A stretch of 6,233 nucleotides of DNA from an uncultured Variovorax sp. GTDB lineage: Bacteria > Pseudomonadota > Gammaproteobacteria > Burkholderiales > Burkholderiaceae. The stretch spans positions 1-6,233 of the forward strand of contig CAMLCW010000304.1 in NCBI GenBank assembly GCA_946478645.1, in the 5' to 3' direction. Below the pieces are notes generated by a model. The model was not told the origin of the DNA and made no database searches. It saw nothing but the letters and a program-made list of their open reading frames with translations. Shown one piece after another: positions 1 through 5,610 of the stretch (position 1 is its first letter; each line of letters begins with the position of its first letter). The position numbers and the translations under genes were made by a program.

Positions 1-555
1 GAACGGATACTCCACGCGCCAGTCGGTGGCGTCGGTGACGTGCGACACGCGCGAGAGACCGTCGAACTTGATGTTGTCCTTGGCGGTCAGCCGCCCGAGC
101 ACGCGCGTGGCCTTGCGGCGCAGCGCGGCCACGTCGCGGAAGGCGGTGTCGAAGGCGGCCACGGCCTCGCCGACGAGCGCGGTGAGTTCGCCCACGAGCT
201 GGTCGCGCGGCATGTCGCTGTCGGGCGTGCGGCGCTTCTGGACCTCGCCCAGCCGGTGCTTGAGCGCGTCGACCAGCTGGCCGCGCCGGCGCGGGTTGTC
301 GAGCAGGTCGTCGACCAGGTAGGGATTGCGCTGCACCACCCAGATGTCGCCGAGCACTTCGTACAGCATGCGTGCCGACCGGCCGGTGCGGCGCTCGGCA
401 CGCAGGGTCTGCAGCAGTTCCCAGCCGCGCTCGCCCAGCAGGCGGATCACGATCTCCCGGTCGGAGAAGCTGGTGTAGTTGTAGGGGATCTCGCGCAGTC
501 GGGCAGGCTCTGCGGCCTGCGACAACAGCGTGGTCAACGCGGTCGGAGCATTCAT
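1..555 (-). CDS. FAD/FMN-linked oxidoreductase with DUF3683-type N-terminus (5' part only)
   Basis: The gene starts at the ATG read from 555 to 553 and runs open for 185 codons to the window edge, so the rest is missing. The protein begins [13 protein letters not shown] and continues with [17 protein letters not shown] (about residues 25-41), a charged helical stretch (about 95-155), and ends [10 protein letters not shown] recognise this as the N-terminus of very large betaproteobacterial proteins (over 1,000 residues) annotated as FAD/FMN-binding oxidoreductases, with a DUF3683 domain followed by GlcD-like FAD-binding and iron-sulfur domains. That assignment is from memory: no FAD or cysteine motif lies in the visible part. 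A GAGGTG ribosome binding site ends 10 bases before the ATG, which supports the start. It lies downstream of serA in the same orientation, 267 bp away, so co-transcription is possible but not shown. The family usually acts on 2-hydroxy acids; the substrate is unknown here. Confidence 0.8.
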   Translation of the reverse strand, partial: MNAPTALTTLLSQAAEPARLREIPYNYTSFSDREIVIRLLGERGWELLQTLRAERRTGRSARMLYEVLGDIWVVQRNPYLVDDLLDNPRRRGQLVDALKHRLGEVQKRRTPDSDMPRDQLVGELTALVGEAVAAFDTAFRDVAALRRKATRVLGRLTAKDNIKFDGLSRVSHVTDATDWRVEYPF

Positions 556-607
556 CGGGGGGTGGCACCTCGGCCAGGCGCTGCGCGCCCACATAGCCGG
601 GGGTGGG

Positions 608-613
608 ATTTTA
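608..613 (-). promoter_or_regulatory. Candidate -10 element for the FAD-oxidoreductase gene
   Basis: On the minus strand this hexamer reads TAAAAT, a 5 of 6 match to the sigma-70 -10 consensus, in otherwise very GC-rich sequence. It would start transcription about 45 bases before the ATG at 555. No convincing -35 hexamer is present 16-19 bases upstream, so this is suggestive only. If real, the oxidase gene can be transcribed independently of serA. Confidence 0.3.
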
Positions 614-743
614 GGGCAGGGGCGCGGGGCTGGCTTGCGGGAGCGCGGTTGTCCCTTGGGGAGCGCGCCCGGCAGGCGGCGCGGCGCACCACACCGCTTG
701 CCGGGCGCTTGCTGTGACGTGGACGCCGCTGCCCTCACCCCTG

Positions 744-764
744 CCCTCTCCCGGAGGGAGAGGG
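744..764. repeat. Dispersed palindromic hairpin element (CCCTCTCCC / GGGAGAGGG)
   Basis: CCCTCTCCC (744-752) and GGGAGAGGG (756-764) form a perfect 9-bp stem with a three-base GGA loop. It is preceded by CCCTCACCCCTG (732-743). This looks like the widely dispersed CCCTCACCCC-N-CCCTCTCCC intergenic repeat of high-GC proteobacteria. It lies 59 bases downstream of the serA stop. With no T-tract on either strand it is not a canonical intrinsic terminator, though it could stabilise the 3' end of the serA transcript. Apart from this hairpin and the -10-like hexamer at 608-613, I see nothing in the 556-822 gap. Confidence 0.6.
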
Positions 765-822
765 AGCAAATCCGGAATCCCCTACGCTCTGTCCACGGCG
801 ATGGGGGCCGCACCCCGGAGAG

Positions 823-2055
823 TCAGAAAAGCACCCGGCTGCGGATCGTCCCCGGCACCTTCGCGAGCTTGCCCAGCGCCAGGTCGGAATGCGCGGCGTC
901 GATGTCCATCACCACGTAGCCGATCTTCTCATTGGTCTGCAGGAACTGCGACGAGATGTTGATGCCGTTGTCCGAGAAGATCTTGTTGATCTCCGACAGC
1001 ACGCCCGGCACGTTGCGGTGGATGTGCAGCAGCCGGTGCTTGCCGGCATGCGCGGGCAGCGCCACCTCGGGAAAGTTGACCGACGAGGTCGAGGTGCCGT
1101 TGTCGCTGTACTTGACCAGCTTTTCCGCCACCTCGAGGCCGATGTTGGCCTGCGCCTCCATGGTCGAGCCGCCGATGTGCGGCGTGAGGATGACGTTGTC
1201 GAGCCCGCGCAGCGGCGACTGGAACTCGTCCTTGTTGCTGCGCGGCTCGACCGGGAACACGTCGACCGCGGCGCCCAGCAGCTTCTTCTGCTTCAGCGCC
1301 TCGGCCAGCGGCTCGATCTCGACCACCGTGCCGCGCGAGGCGTTGATCAGGATCGCGCCGGGCTTCATGGCGGCGATCTCGGCCGCGCCGATCATCCATT
1401 GCGTGGCCTGCGTCTCGGGCACGTGCAGCGTCACGATATCGCTCTGCGCCAGCAGCTGGTGCAGGTCGCGCACCTGGCGCGCATTGCCCAGCGGCAGCTT
1501 GGTGACCACGTCGTAGAACGCCACCTGCATGCCCAGCGCCTCGGCCAGCACCGACAGCTGCGCGCCGATGGAGCCGTAGCCCACGATGCCGAGCGTCTTG
1601 CCGCGAATCTCGAAGGCGTTCTCGGCCGACTTGAGCCAGCCGCCGCGGTGCGCCACCGCGCTCTTCTCGGGCACGCCGCGCAACAGCAGGATCGCCTCGG
1701 CGAGCACGAGCTCGGCCACCGAACGGGTGTTGGAATACGGCGCATTGAACACCGCCACGCCATGCTCGCGCGCGGCTTCCAGGTCGACCTGGTTGGTGCC
1801 GATGCAGAAGCAGCCCACGGCCACCAGCTTCTGGGCCGCGGCGAAGACCTCGGCCGTGAGCTGCGTGCGCGAGCGGATGCCGAGGAAATGCACGTCGGCG
1901 ATCCTGGCCTTGAGCTCCGCGTCGGGCAGCGCGCCGGGCAGCGCCTCGACCTGGGTGTAGCCCGCGCCGCGCAGCACCTCCACGGCCGAAGGGTGGATGC
2001 CCTCGAGCAAAAGGAACTTGATCCGGCTTTTATCGAGGGAAGTCTTGCTCGTCAT
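823..2055 (-). CDS. serA: D-3-phosphoglycerate dehydrogenase
   Basis: This NAD-dependent cytoplasmic enzyme oxidises 3-phosphoglycerate to 3-phosphohydroxypyruvate, the first committed step of L-serine synthesis. The product is 410 residues, the same length as E. coli SerA, and alignable throughout. Visible features are CFCIGTNQVDL (82-92), NAPYSNTRSVAELV (104-117), the Rossmann motif GYGSIG (159-164), INASRGTVV with catalytic R241, E270 in VFPVEP, and H293 in TPHIGGST. A C-terminal ACT domain (about 340-410) carries HIHRN; H346, N348 and N366 align with the residues that bind serine in the E. coli enzyme, so serine feedback inhibition is likely. The frame stays open upstream to an ATG at 2232, but those 59 residues resemble no SerA N-terminus. 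The ATG at 2055 gives MTSKTSLDKSRIKFLLLEG, matching the family. Its ribosome binding site is weak (GCGAG). SerA enzymes can also reduce 2-oxoglutarate to D-2-hydroxyglutarate. It is transcribed divergently from ugpB. Confidence 0.96.
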   Translation of the reverse strand: MTSKTSLDKSRIKFLLLEGIHPSAVEVLRGAGYTQVEALPGALPDAELKARIADVHFLGIRSRTQLTAEVFAAAQKLVAVGCFCIGTNQVDLEAAREHGVAVFNAPYSNTRSVAELVLAEAILLLRGVPEKSAVAHRGGWLKSAENAFEIRGKTLGIVGYGSIGAQLSVLAEALGMQVAFYDVVTKLPLGNARQVRDLHQLLAQSDIVTLHVPETQATQWMIGAAEIAAMKPGAILINASRGTVVEIEPLAEALKQKKLLGAAVDVFPVEPRSNKDEFQSPLRGLDNVILTPHIGGSTMEAQANIGLEVAEKLVKYSDNGTSTSSVNFPEVALPAHAGKHRLLHIHRNVPGVLSEINKIFSDNGINISSQFLQTNEKIGYVVMDIDAAHSDLALGKLAKVPGTIRSRVLF

Positions 2056-2113
2056 GGCGTGCTCGCAGATGGCCCGGCCGCGGCGACGGCCCAGGCCGAA
2101 AAAGGTAAAAACG

Positions 2114-2119
2114 ATCCTA
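2114..2119 (-). promoter_or_regulatory. Candidate -10 element for serA
   Basis: On the minus strand the hexamer reads TAGGAT (4 of 6 to TATAAT), 58 bases upstream of the serA ATG, inside the only relatively AT-rich stretch of this side of the divergent region (the complement of 2099-2119). No clear -35 is visible at 16-18 bases. Weak evidence from position and composition only. Confidence 0.25.
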
Positions 2120-2214
2120 GCATGGTGCAGCGCAGCACGACGCCTCACGGCGCCGGGGGAGCCTGGCGCCAAAGGGGTTTTCCCGGGTGGAAGGTGGCGC
2201 CCGTCCGTGCGCCA

Positions 2215-2232
2215 ATGTGTGCCGAATGTCAC
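2215..2232 (+). promoter_or_regulatory. Candidate PhoB box upstream of ugpB
   Basis: Two related 7-mers, ATGTGTG (2215-2221) and ATGTCAC (2226-2232), repeat with an 11-bp period. This is the layout of a PhoB box (two 7-bp half-sites with a 4-bp spacer). The second copy matches CTGTCAC at 6 of 7 positions; the first keeps only the TGT core, and the spacer is not A/T-rich. The repeat ends 10 bp before the -10-like hexamer at 2243, where a PhoB box normally replaces the -35. E. coli ugp belongs to the Pho regulon, which fits. The weak first half-site keeps this a candidate. Confidence 0.45.
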
Positions 2233-2233
2233 A
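2218..2233. promoter_or_regulatory. CRP-like palindrome overlapping the PhoB-box candidate
   Basis: The sequence TGTGC-CGAATG-TCACA matches the CRP consensus TGTGA-N6-TCACA at 9 of 10 half-site positions; the flanking bases extend the inverted repeat to GTGTG/CACAC (2217-2221 and 2230-2234). Its centre is about 30 bases before the predicted transcription start, too close for a standard CRP activator site (-41.5 or -61.5). It could serve a different start, act as an operator, or be a by-product of the overlapping direct repeat. Which CRP/FNR-family protein would bind is unknown. Confidence 0.35.
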
Positions 2234-2242
2234 CGGATCGCC

Positions 2243-2248
2243 TAGCAT
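2243..2248 (+). promoter_or_regulatory. Candidate -10 element for the ugp operon
   Basis: TAGCAT matches TATAAT at 4 of 6 positions and sits about 40 bases upstream of the ugpB ATG. There is no sigma-70 -35 hexamer at the right distance; instead the PhoB-like direct repeat occupies that place, as in an activator-dependent promoter. Predicted transcription start near 2255, giving a leader of about 30 bases. Confidence 0.4.
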
Positions 2249-2285
2249 CCGCGCTTTGCTTTTTCTTCCACAGGAGTCTTCCTTG

Positions 2286-3596
2286 ATGCGTTTTCCTTTG
2301 CTCGCCGCGACGTCGGCGCTGGCCGCCACGCTGGCCTTCCCGGCCCATGCCCAGACCGAGATCCAGTGGTGGCATTCCATGAGCGGTCCGCTCGGCGAAT
2401 GGGTCAATGACCTCGCCAAGCAATACAACGAGAGCCAGAAGGACTACAAGATCGTCGCGACCTACAAGGGCCAGTACGACGAGTCGATGACCGCCGCGAT
2501 CGCCGCCTTCCGCGCCGGCAATGCGCCCGACATCCTGCAGGTGTTCGAGGTCGGCACCGCCACCATGATGGCCTCCAAGGGCGCGATCAAGCCCGTGGGC
2601 GAGGTCATGAATTCGGGTGGCGCCAAGTTCGACCCCAGCGTCTACGTGCCCGCCGTGTCGGGCTACTACACCGCGGCCAACGGCCAGATGCTGAGCTTCC
2701 CGTTCAACAGCTCGACGACCATCTTCTATTACAACAAGGACGCGTTCAAGGCGGCCGGCCTCGACCCCGAGAAGGCGCCCACCACCTGGCCCGAAGTGAT
2801 CGCCGCGGCCGACAAGCTCAAGGCGAGCGGCCACAAGTGCCCCTTCACCACCAGTTGGATGAGCTGGACCCAGCTCGAGAGCTTCTCGGCCTGGCACAAC
2901 ACCCTGTACGCGACGCAGAACAACGGCTTCGGCGGCACCTCGGCGCGCCTGGCCTTCAACTCGCCGCTGCAGGTGAAGCACTTCGAGAACCTGGCCAAGA
3001 TGTCGAAGGACGGCACCTTCGTCTACAAGGGCCGCAACAACACGGCCGACGCCGCGTTCCCCTCGGGCGAGTGCGCGATGATGACCGGCTCGTCCGGCCT
3101 GTACGCCCGCGTGGCCAAGGACGCCAAGTTCAAGTACGGCATCTCCACCCTGCCCTACTACCCCGACGTGAAGGGCGCGCCGCAGAACACCGTGATCGGT
3201 GGCGCCAGCCTCTGGGTCATGTCGGGCAAGCCGGCCGACCACTACAAGGGCGTGGCCAGCTTCTTCACCTTCCTGTCCGACACCAAGGTGCAGTCCGAAA
3301 GCCACAAGCGTACCGGCTACCTGCCGATCACCACGGCCGCCTACAAGCTGACCGACGCCTCGGGCTTCTACAAGGAGAAGCCGGGCACCGACGTGGCCGT
3401 GACGCAGATGATCCGCAAGACCACCGACAAGTCGCGCGGCGTGCGTCTGGGCAACTTCGTGCAGATCCGCACCATCATCGATGAGGAGACCGAGCAGATC
3501 TGGGCCGGCAAGCGCAGCGCCAAGGAGGCGCTCGACGCCGCCGTGAAGCGCGGCAACGAACAGCTCGAGCGCTTTCAAAAGGCAAATAAAGGCTGA
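2286..3596 (+). CDS. ugpB: sn-glycerol-3-phosphate ABC transporter, periplasmic binding protein UgpB
   Basis: This soluble periplasmic protein captures sn-glycerol-3-phosphate and glycerophosphodiesters and delivers them to the UgpAE channel. It has 436 residues (E. coli UgpB: 438) and aligns throughout. A signal peptide (hydrophobic core about 4-19) ends AHA, with cleavage expected before Q23; no lipobox cysteine is present. Conserved blocks are WHSM (29-32), GNAPDILQVFEVGTATMMAS (78-97), PFNSST (139-144) and IGGASLWVM (304-312). Residues aligning with the E. coli ligand pocket are all kept: Y64, E88, S143, W191, W194, S269, G306, Y345 and R395, which supports the glycerol-phosphate assignment over a generic sugar-binding protein. 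The frame is open upstream to 2187, but only the ATG at 2286 gives a signal peptide at the N-terminus and has an AGGAG site 9 bases before it (2272-2276). It is the first gene of the ugp operon and is followed by a terminator-like hairpin. Confidence 0.95.
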   Translation: MRFPLLAATSALAATLAFPAHAQTEIQWWHSMSGPLGEWVNDLAKQYNESQKDYKIVATYKGQYDESMTAAIAAFRAGNAPDILQVFEVGTATMMASKGAIKPVGEVMNSGGAKFDPSVYVPAVSGYYTAANGQMLSFPFNSSTTIFYYNKDAFKAAGLDPEKAPTTWPEVIAAADKLKASGHKCPFTTSWMSWTQLESFSAWHNTLYATQNNGFGGTSARLAFNSPLQVKHFENLAKMSKDGTFVYKGRNNTADAAFPSGECAMMTGSSGLYARVAKDAKFKYGISTLPYYPDVKGAPQNTVIGGASLWVMSGKPADHYKGVASFFTFLSDTKVQSESHKRTGYLPITTAAYKLTDASGFYKEKPGTDVAVTQMIRKTTDKSRGVRLGNFVQIRTIIDEETEQIWAGKRSAKEALDAAVKRGNEQLERFQKANKG

Positions 3597-3602
3597 GCAC
3601 CG

Positions 3603-3620
3603 TTCGGCGCCGGCGCCGAA
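3603..3620. repeat. Perfect 18-bp palindrome after ugpB
   Basis: TTCGGCGCC (3603-3611) is followed directly by its reverse complement GGCGCCGAA (3612-3620). It begins 6 bases after the ugpB stop codon. As RNA it would fold into a 7-bp stem with a GCCG-type tetraloop. Likely roles are protection of the ugpB mRNA 3' end or help in pausing ahead of the terminator; a protein-binding site is also possible. Confidence 0.6.
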
Positions 3621-3631
3621 GTAGACTCGCC

Positions 3632-3675
3632 CGCCCGCCACAGCAAAAAGCCGTGGGGCGGGCGTTTCGTTTTTT
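3632..3675 (+). terminator. Intrinsic terminator / attenuator between ugpB and ugpA
   Basis: CGCCCGCC (3632-3639) pairs with GGCGGGCG (3657-3664). The stem is extended inward by AC/GT (3640-3641 with 3653-3654) past a two-base bulge; the loop contains AAAAA. The stem is followed at once by TTTCGTTTTTT (3665-3675), a good T-tract. This has the form of a Rho-independent terminator inside the operon. Partial termination here would make the binding-protein mRNA more abundant than the ugpAE part, as is known for several binding-protein ABC operons. The T-tract abuts the GAGGG (3676-3680) upstream of ugpA. Confidence 0.75.
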
Positions 3676-3692
3676 GAGGGATTCGAGGGGCT

Positions 3693-4574
3693 ATGGAAAA
3701 ACGCGTTCTGTTCCGGTCGGCATGGCTGCCATGGCTGCTGATCGCACCGCAAATGGCGGTGATCCTGGTGTTTTTCTTCTGGCCCGCGAGCCAGGCCATC
3801 TGGCAGTCGCTGCAGACCGAGGACGCGTTCGGCACCTCCACCGTCTTCGTCGGCCTCGAGAATTTCAAGACGCTGTTCGACGACCCGGCCTACATCGAGT
3901 CGTTCAAGGTGACGGCGCTGTTCTCGGTGCTGGTGGCCGGCATCGGCATCGCGCTGTCGCTGATGCTCGCGATCTTCGCCGACCGCATCCTGCGCGGCTC
4001 GCTCGTCTACAAGACCTTCCTGATCATTCCTTACGCGGTGGCACCGGCCATCGCGGGTGTGCTGTGGGTGTTCATGTTCTCGCCGAGCATCGGGGTGGTG
4101 AGCTACGGCCTGCGCTGGATCGGCGTGGACTGGAACCACCTGCTCAACTCGAACCAGGCGCTGTCGCTGATCGTGGTGGCCGCGATCTGGAAGCAGATCT
4201 CCTACAACTTCCTGTTCTTCCTGGCCGGGCTGCAGTCGATCCCCAAGGCGCTGATCGAAGCCGCCGCGATCGACGGCGCCGGTCCGCTTCGGCGCTTCCT
4301 GACCATCCAGTTCCCGCTGCTGTCGCCGACCACCTTCTTCCTGCTGGTGATCAATGTGGTCTACGCCTTCTTCGACACCTTCGCGATCGTGCACGCCACC
4401 ACCGAAGGCGGCCCGGGCCGCGACACCGCGATCCTTGTCTACAAGGTCTGGCACGACGGCTTCCGGGCGCTCGACCTCGGCGGCTCGGCCGCGCAGTCGG
4501 TGGTGCTGATGGTGATCGTGGTCGGGCTCACGGTGGTGCAGTTCCGCTATGTCGAAAAGAAGGTCCAGTACTGA
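3693..4574 (+). CDS. ugpA: sn-glycerol-3-phosphate ABC transporter, permease UgpA
   Basis: UgpA is one of the two inner-membrane subunits that form the translocation path of the Ugp importer, pairing with UgpE and contacting UgpC. It has 293 residues (E. coli: 295) and begins [16 protein letters not shown], parallel to E. coli UgpA. Six hydrophobic segments are visible near 12-31, 72-96, 106-129, 157-180, 209-232 and 264-285. The cytoplasmic EAA loop that docks onto the ATPase is [15 protein letters not shown] (189-203). Other strong family blocks are [12 protein letters not shown] (114-125), [11 protein letters not shown] (166-176) and VYAFFDTF (223-230). The start is the first ATG after the terminator. 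Two GAGGG motifs precede it (3676-3680, spacer 12; 3685-3689, spacer 3), both at imperfect spacing, so translation initiation may be modest. The stop codon shares its A with the ATG of a short frame leading to ugpE. Confidence 0.95.
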   Translation: MEKRVLFRSAWLPWLLIAPQMAVILVFFFWPASQAIWQSLQTEDAFGTSTVFVGLENFKTLFDDPAYIESFKVTALFSVLVAGIGIALSLMLAIFADRILRGSLVYKTFLIIPYAVAPAIAGVLWVFMFSPSIGVVSYGLRWIGVDWNHLLNSNQALSLIVVAAIWKQISYNFLFFLAGLQSIPKALIEAAAIDGAGPLRRFLTIQFPLLSPTTFFLLVINVVYAFFDTFAIVHATTEGGPGRDTAILVYKVWHDGFRALDLGGSAAQSVVLMVIVVGLTVVQFRYVEKKVQY

Positions 4575-4633
4575 TGGCGCATCCTCCCTTCCCCTTTTCC
4601 CTGATCTTCTCCCGGAGCATCCGCCATGGTTGA
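4574..4633 (+). CDS. Possible 19-codon leader frame bridging ugpA and ugpE
   Basis: Its ATG shares one base with the ugpA stop (TGATG). AGAAGG (4558-4563) lies 10 bases upstream, a reasonable ribosome binding site. It encodes [19 protein letters not shown] and stops at 4631-4633, just past the ugpE ATG at 4626. Ribosomes ending here would be placed to reinitiate on ugpE, so a coupling role is plausible, but a frame this short may stay open by chance. I recognise no peptide family and do not assume a stable product. Confidence 0.25.
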   Translation: MAHPPFPFSLIFSRSIRHG

Positions 4634-5474
4634 ACGCCGGCCCGGCCTGACCGTCCTGTCGCACGTGGTGCTGATCCTCGGCATCGCGATCGTGGCCTTT
4701 CCGATCTATCTCGCGTTCGTGGCCTCGACCCACACGCGCGACGAGATCCTGCGCGTGCCGATGCCCCTGCTGCCGGGCGCGCACATGGTCGAGAACTACA
4801 CCGCCGCGCTGCTCGGCACCGAGACGCAGGGCGCGCGCGTGGTGGTGGGCCGCATGATGTGGATCAGCCTCGTCACGGCGCTGGTCATCAGCTTCGGCAA
4901 GATCGCGATCTCGCTGCTGTCGGCCTTTGCCATCGTCTACTTCCGCTTCCCGTTCAAGAAGCTCGTGTTCTGGATGATCTTCGTCACGCTGATGCTGCCG
5001 GTGGAGGTGCGCATCCTGCCCACCTACAAGGTGCTCGCCGACCTGAACATGCTCAACACCTACGCCGGGCTGACCATTCCGCTGATCGCCTCGGCCACCG
5101 CGACCTTCCTGTTCCGGCAGTTCTTCCTCTCGGTGCCCGACGAGCTCGTCGAGGCCGCGCGCATGGACGGCGCCGGGCCGATGCGCTTCTTCAAGGACAT
5201 CCTGGTGCCGCTGTCGCAGACCTCGATCGCGGCGCTGTTCGTGATCCAGTTCATCTATGGCTGGAACCAATACCTGTGGCCGCTGCTCGCCACCACGAGC
5301 GAGGACATGTACCCGGTGGTGATCGGCATCAAGCGCATGATCGCCTCGGGCGACGCCGCGGTCGACTGGAACCTCGTGATGGCCACCGCCATCCTCGCGC
5401 TCGTGCCGCCGGCGCTCGTGGTGATGCTGATGCAGCGCTGGTTCGTCAAGGGCCTGGTCGATACCGAGAAATGA
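4626..5474 (+). CDS. ugpE: sn-glycerol-3-phosphate ABC transporter, permease UgpE
   Basis: UgpE is the second inner-membrane permease of the Ugp importer, pairing with UgpA. It has 282 residues (E. coli: 281) and aligns end to end, from [20 protein letters not shown] to the C-terminus [10 protein letters not shown]. Six hydrophobic segments lie near 11-33, 79-103, 111-127, 145-166, 198-219 and 250-270. The EAA loop is [18 protein letters not shown] (176-193). Diagnostic blocks are [12 protein letters not shown] (122-133), [11 protein letters not shown] (157-167) and [13 protein letters not shown] (209-221). GGAG (4614-4617) sits 8 bases before the ATG, fixing the start. The gap from ugpA is 51 bp. 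After the stop, a structured repeat block separates it from ugpC. Confidence 0.95.
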   Translation: MVERRPGLTVLSHVVLILGIAIVAFPIYLAFVASTHTRDEILRVPMPLLPGAHMVENYTAALLGTETQGARVVVGRMMWISLVTALVISFGKIAISLLSAFAIVYFRFPFKKLVFWMIFVTLMLPVEVRILPTYKVLADLNMLNTYAGLTIPLIASATATFLFRQFFLSVPDELVEAARMDGAGPMRFFKDILVPLSQTSIAALFVIQFIYGWNQYLWPLLATTSEDMYPVVIGIKRMIASGDAAVDWNLVMATAILALVPPALVVMLMQRWFVKGLVDTEK

Positions 5475-5477
5475 GCC

Positions 5478-5567
5478 CACCCCCGAAGCGGCTCACTTCG
5501 TGTAGCCGCCTCCCCCTCAAGGGGGCAACACCAGCGGCCCGGCAAAGCCGGTTCCGCGGTGTTCCCG
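5478..5567. repeat. Structured intergenic repeat block between ugpE and ugpC
   Basis: This GC-rich block contains at least three inverted repeats. GCGGCT/AGCCGC (5488-5493 with 5504-5509) competes with an overlapping CGAAG/CTTCG hairpin (5484-5488 with 5496-5500). CCCCC/GGGGG (5512-5516 with 5521-5525) has a TCAA loop. A long imperfect hairpin pairs AACACC (5527-5532) with GGTGTT (5558-5563), GCGG (5534-5537) with CCGC (5554-5557) and CCGGC (5539-5543) with GCCGG (5547-5551) around an AAA loop, 15 pairs in all. The wording (GAAGCGGCTCACTTCGTGTA, CTCAAGGGGGCAACACC) looks like a multicopy intergenic element I associate with Comamonadaceae genomes; that is from memory. There is no T-tract, so it is not a standard terminator. 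It may pause polymerase or set an mRNA processing point. Confidence 0.6.
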
Positions 5568-5589
5568 GTTCGGCCCACCAGTCATAACC

Positions 5590-5610
5590 TGAGATATACG
5601 CCAAATAAAA
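5590..5610 (+). promoter_or_regulatory. AT-rich leader of ugpC, possible internal -10
   Basis: The 21 bases before the ugpC ATG are strikingly A/T-rich for this genome and lack a Shine-Dalgarno match within 15 bases. TATACG (5595-5600) keeps the TATA core of a -10 element and would start transcription only a few bases before the ATG, giving a very short leader. No -35 is evident. The alternative is simply an unstructured ribosome-entry region that compensates for the missing ribosome binding site. Confidence 0.25.

Noticed and set aside
40..717. 225-codon plus-strand frame over the left edge
   Set aside because: The minus-strand frame from 555 gives a recognisable conserved protein with a ribosome binding site; this one is its shadow.
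530..919. 129-codon plus-strand frame across the 556-822 gap
   Set aside because: Its only familiar stretch, [11 protein letters not shown], is the translation of the dispersed hairpin repeat, a common source of spurious genes; it also runs into the 3' end of serA.
2149..2201. Three GGCGCC hexamers in the divergent region (2149, 2165, 2196)
   Set aside because: Short self-complementary GC words are expected often at this base composition; spacing is irregular and no regulator site is suggested.
2056..2232. Upstream extension of serA to an ATG at 2232 (59 extra residues)
   Set aside because: The extension resembles no SerA N-terminus, and the start at 2055 gives exactly the family's usual length and opening sequence. 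The extension would also cover the divergent promoter region.
2187..2285. Upstream extension of ugpB to an ATG at 2187 (33 extra residues)
   Set aside because: It would bury the signal peptide inside the protein and overlap the promoter; the ATG at 2286 has a good AGGAG site.
889..2286. 465-codon open frame on the plus strand opposite serA
   Set aside because: Antisense shadow of serA, dominated by R, H, L and A with no recognisable domain.
2229..5480. 1083-codon open frame on the minus strand opposite ugpB, ugpA and ugpE
   Set aside because: It is antisense to three clearly conserved genes, is rich in H, R, G, D and E as expected from reading GC-biased codons backwards, has no recognisable domain, and crosses the intergenic terminator.
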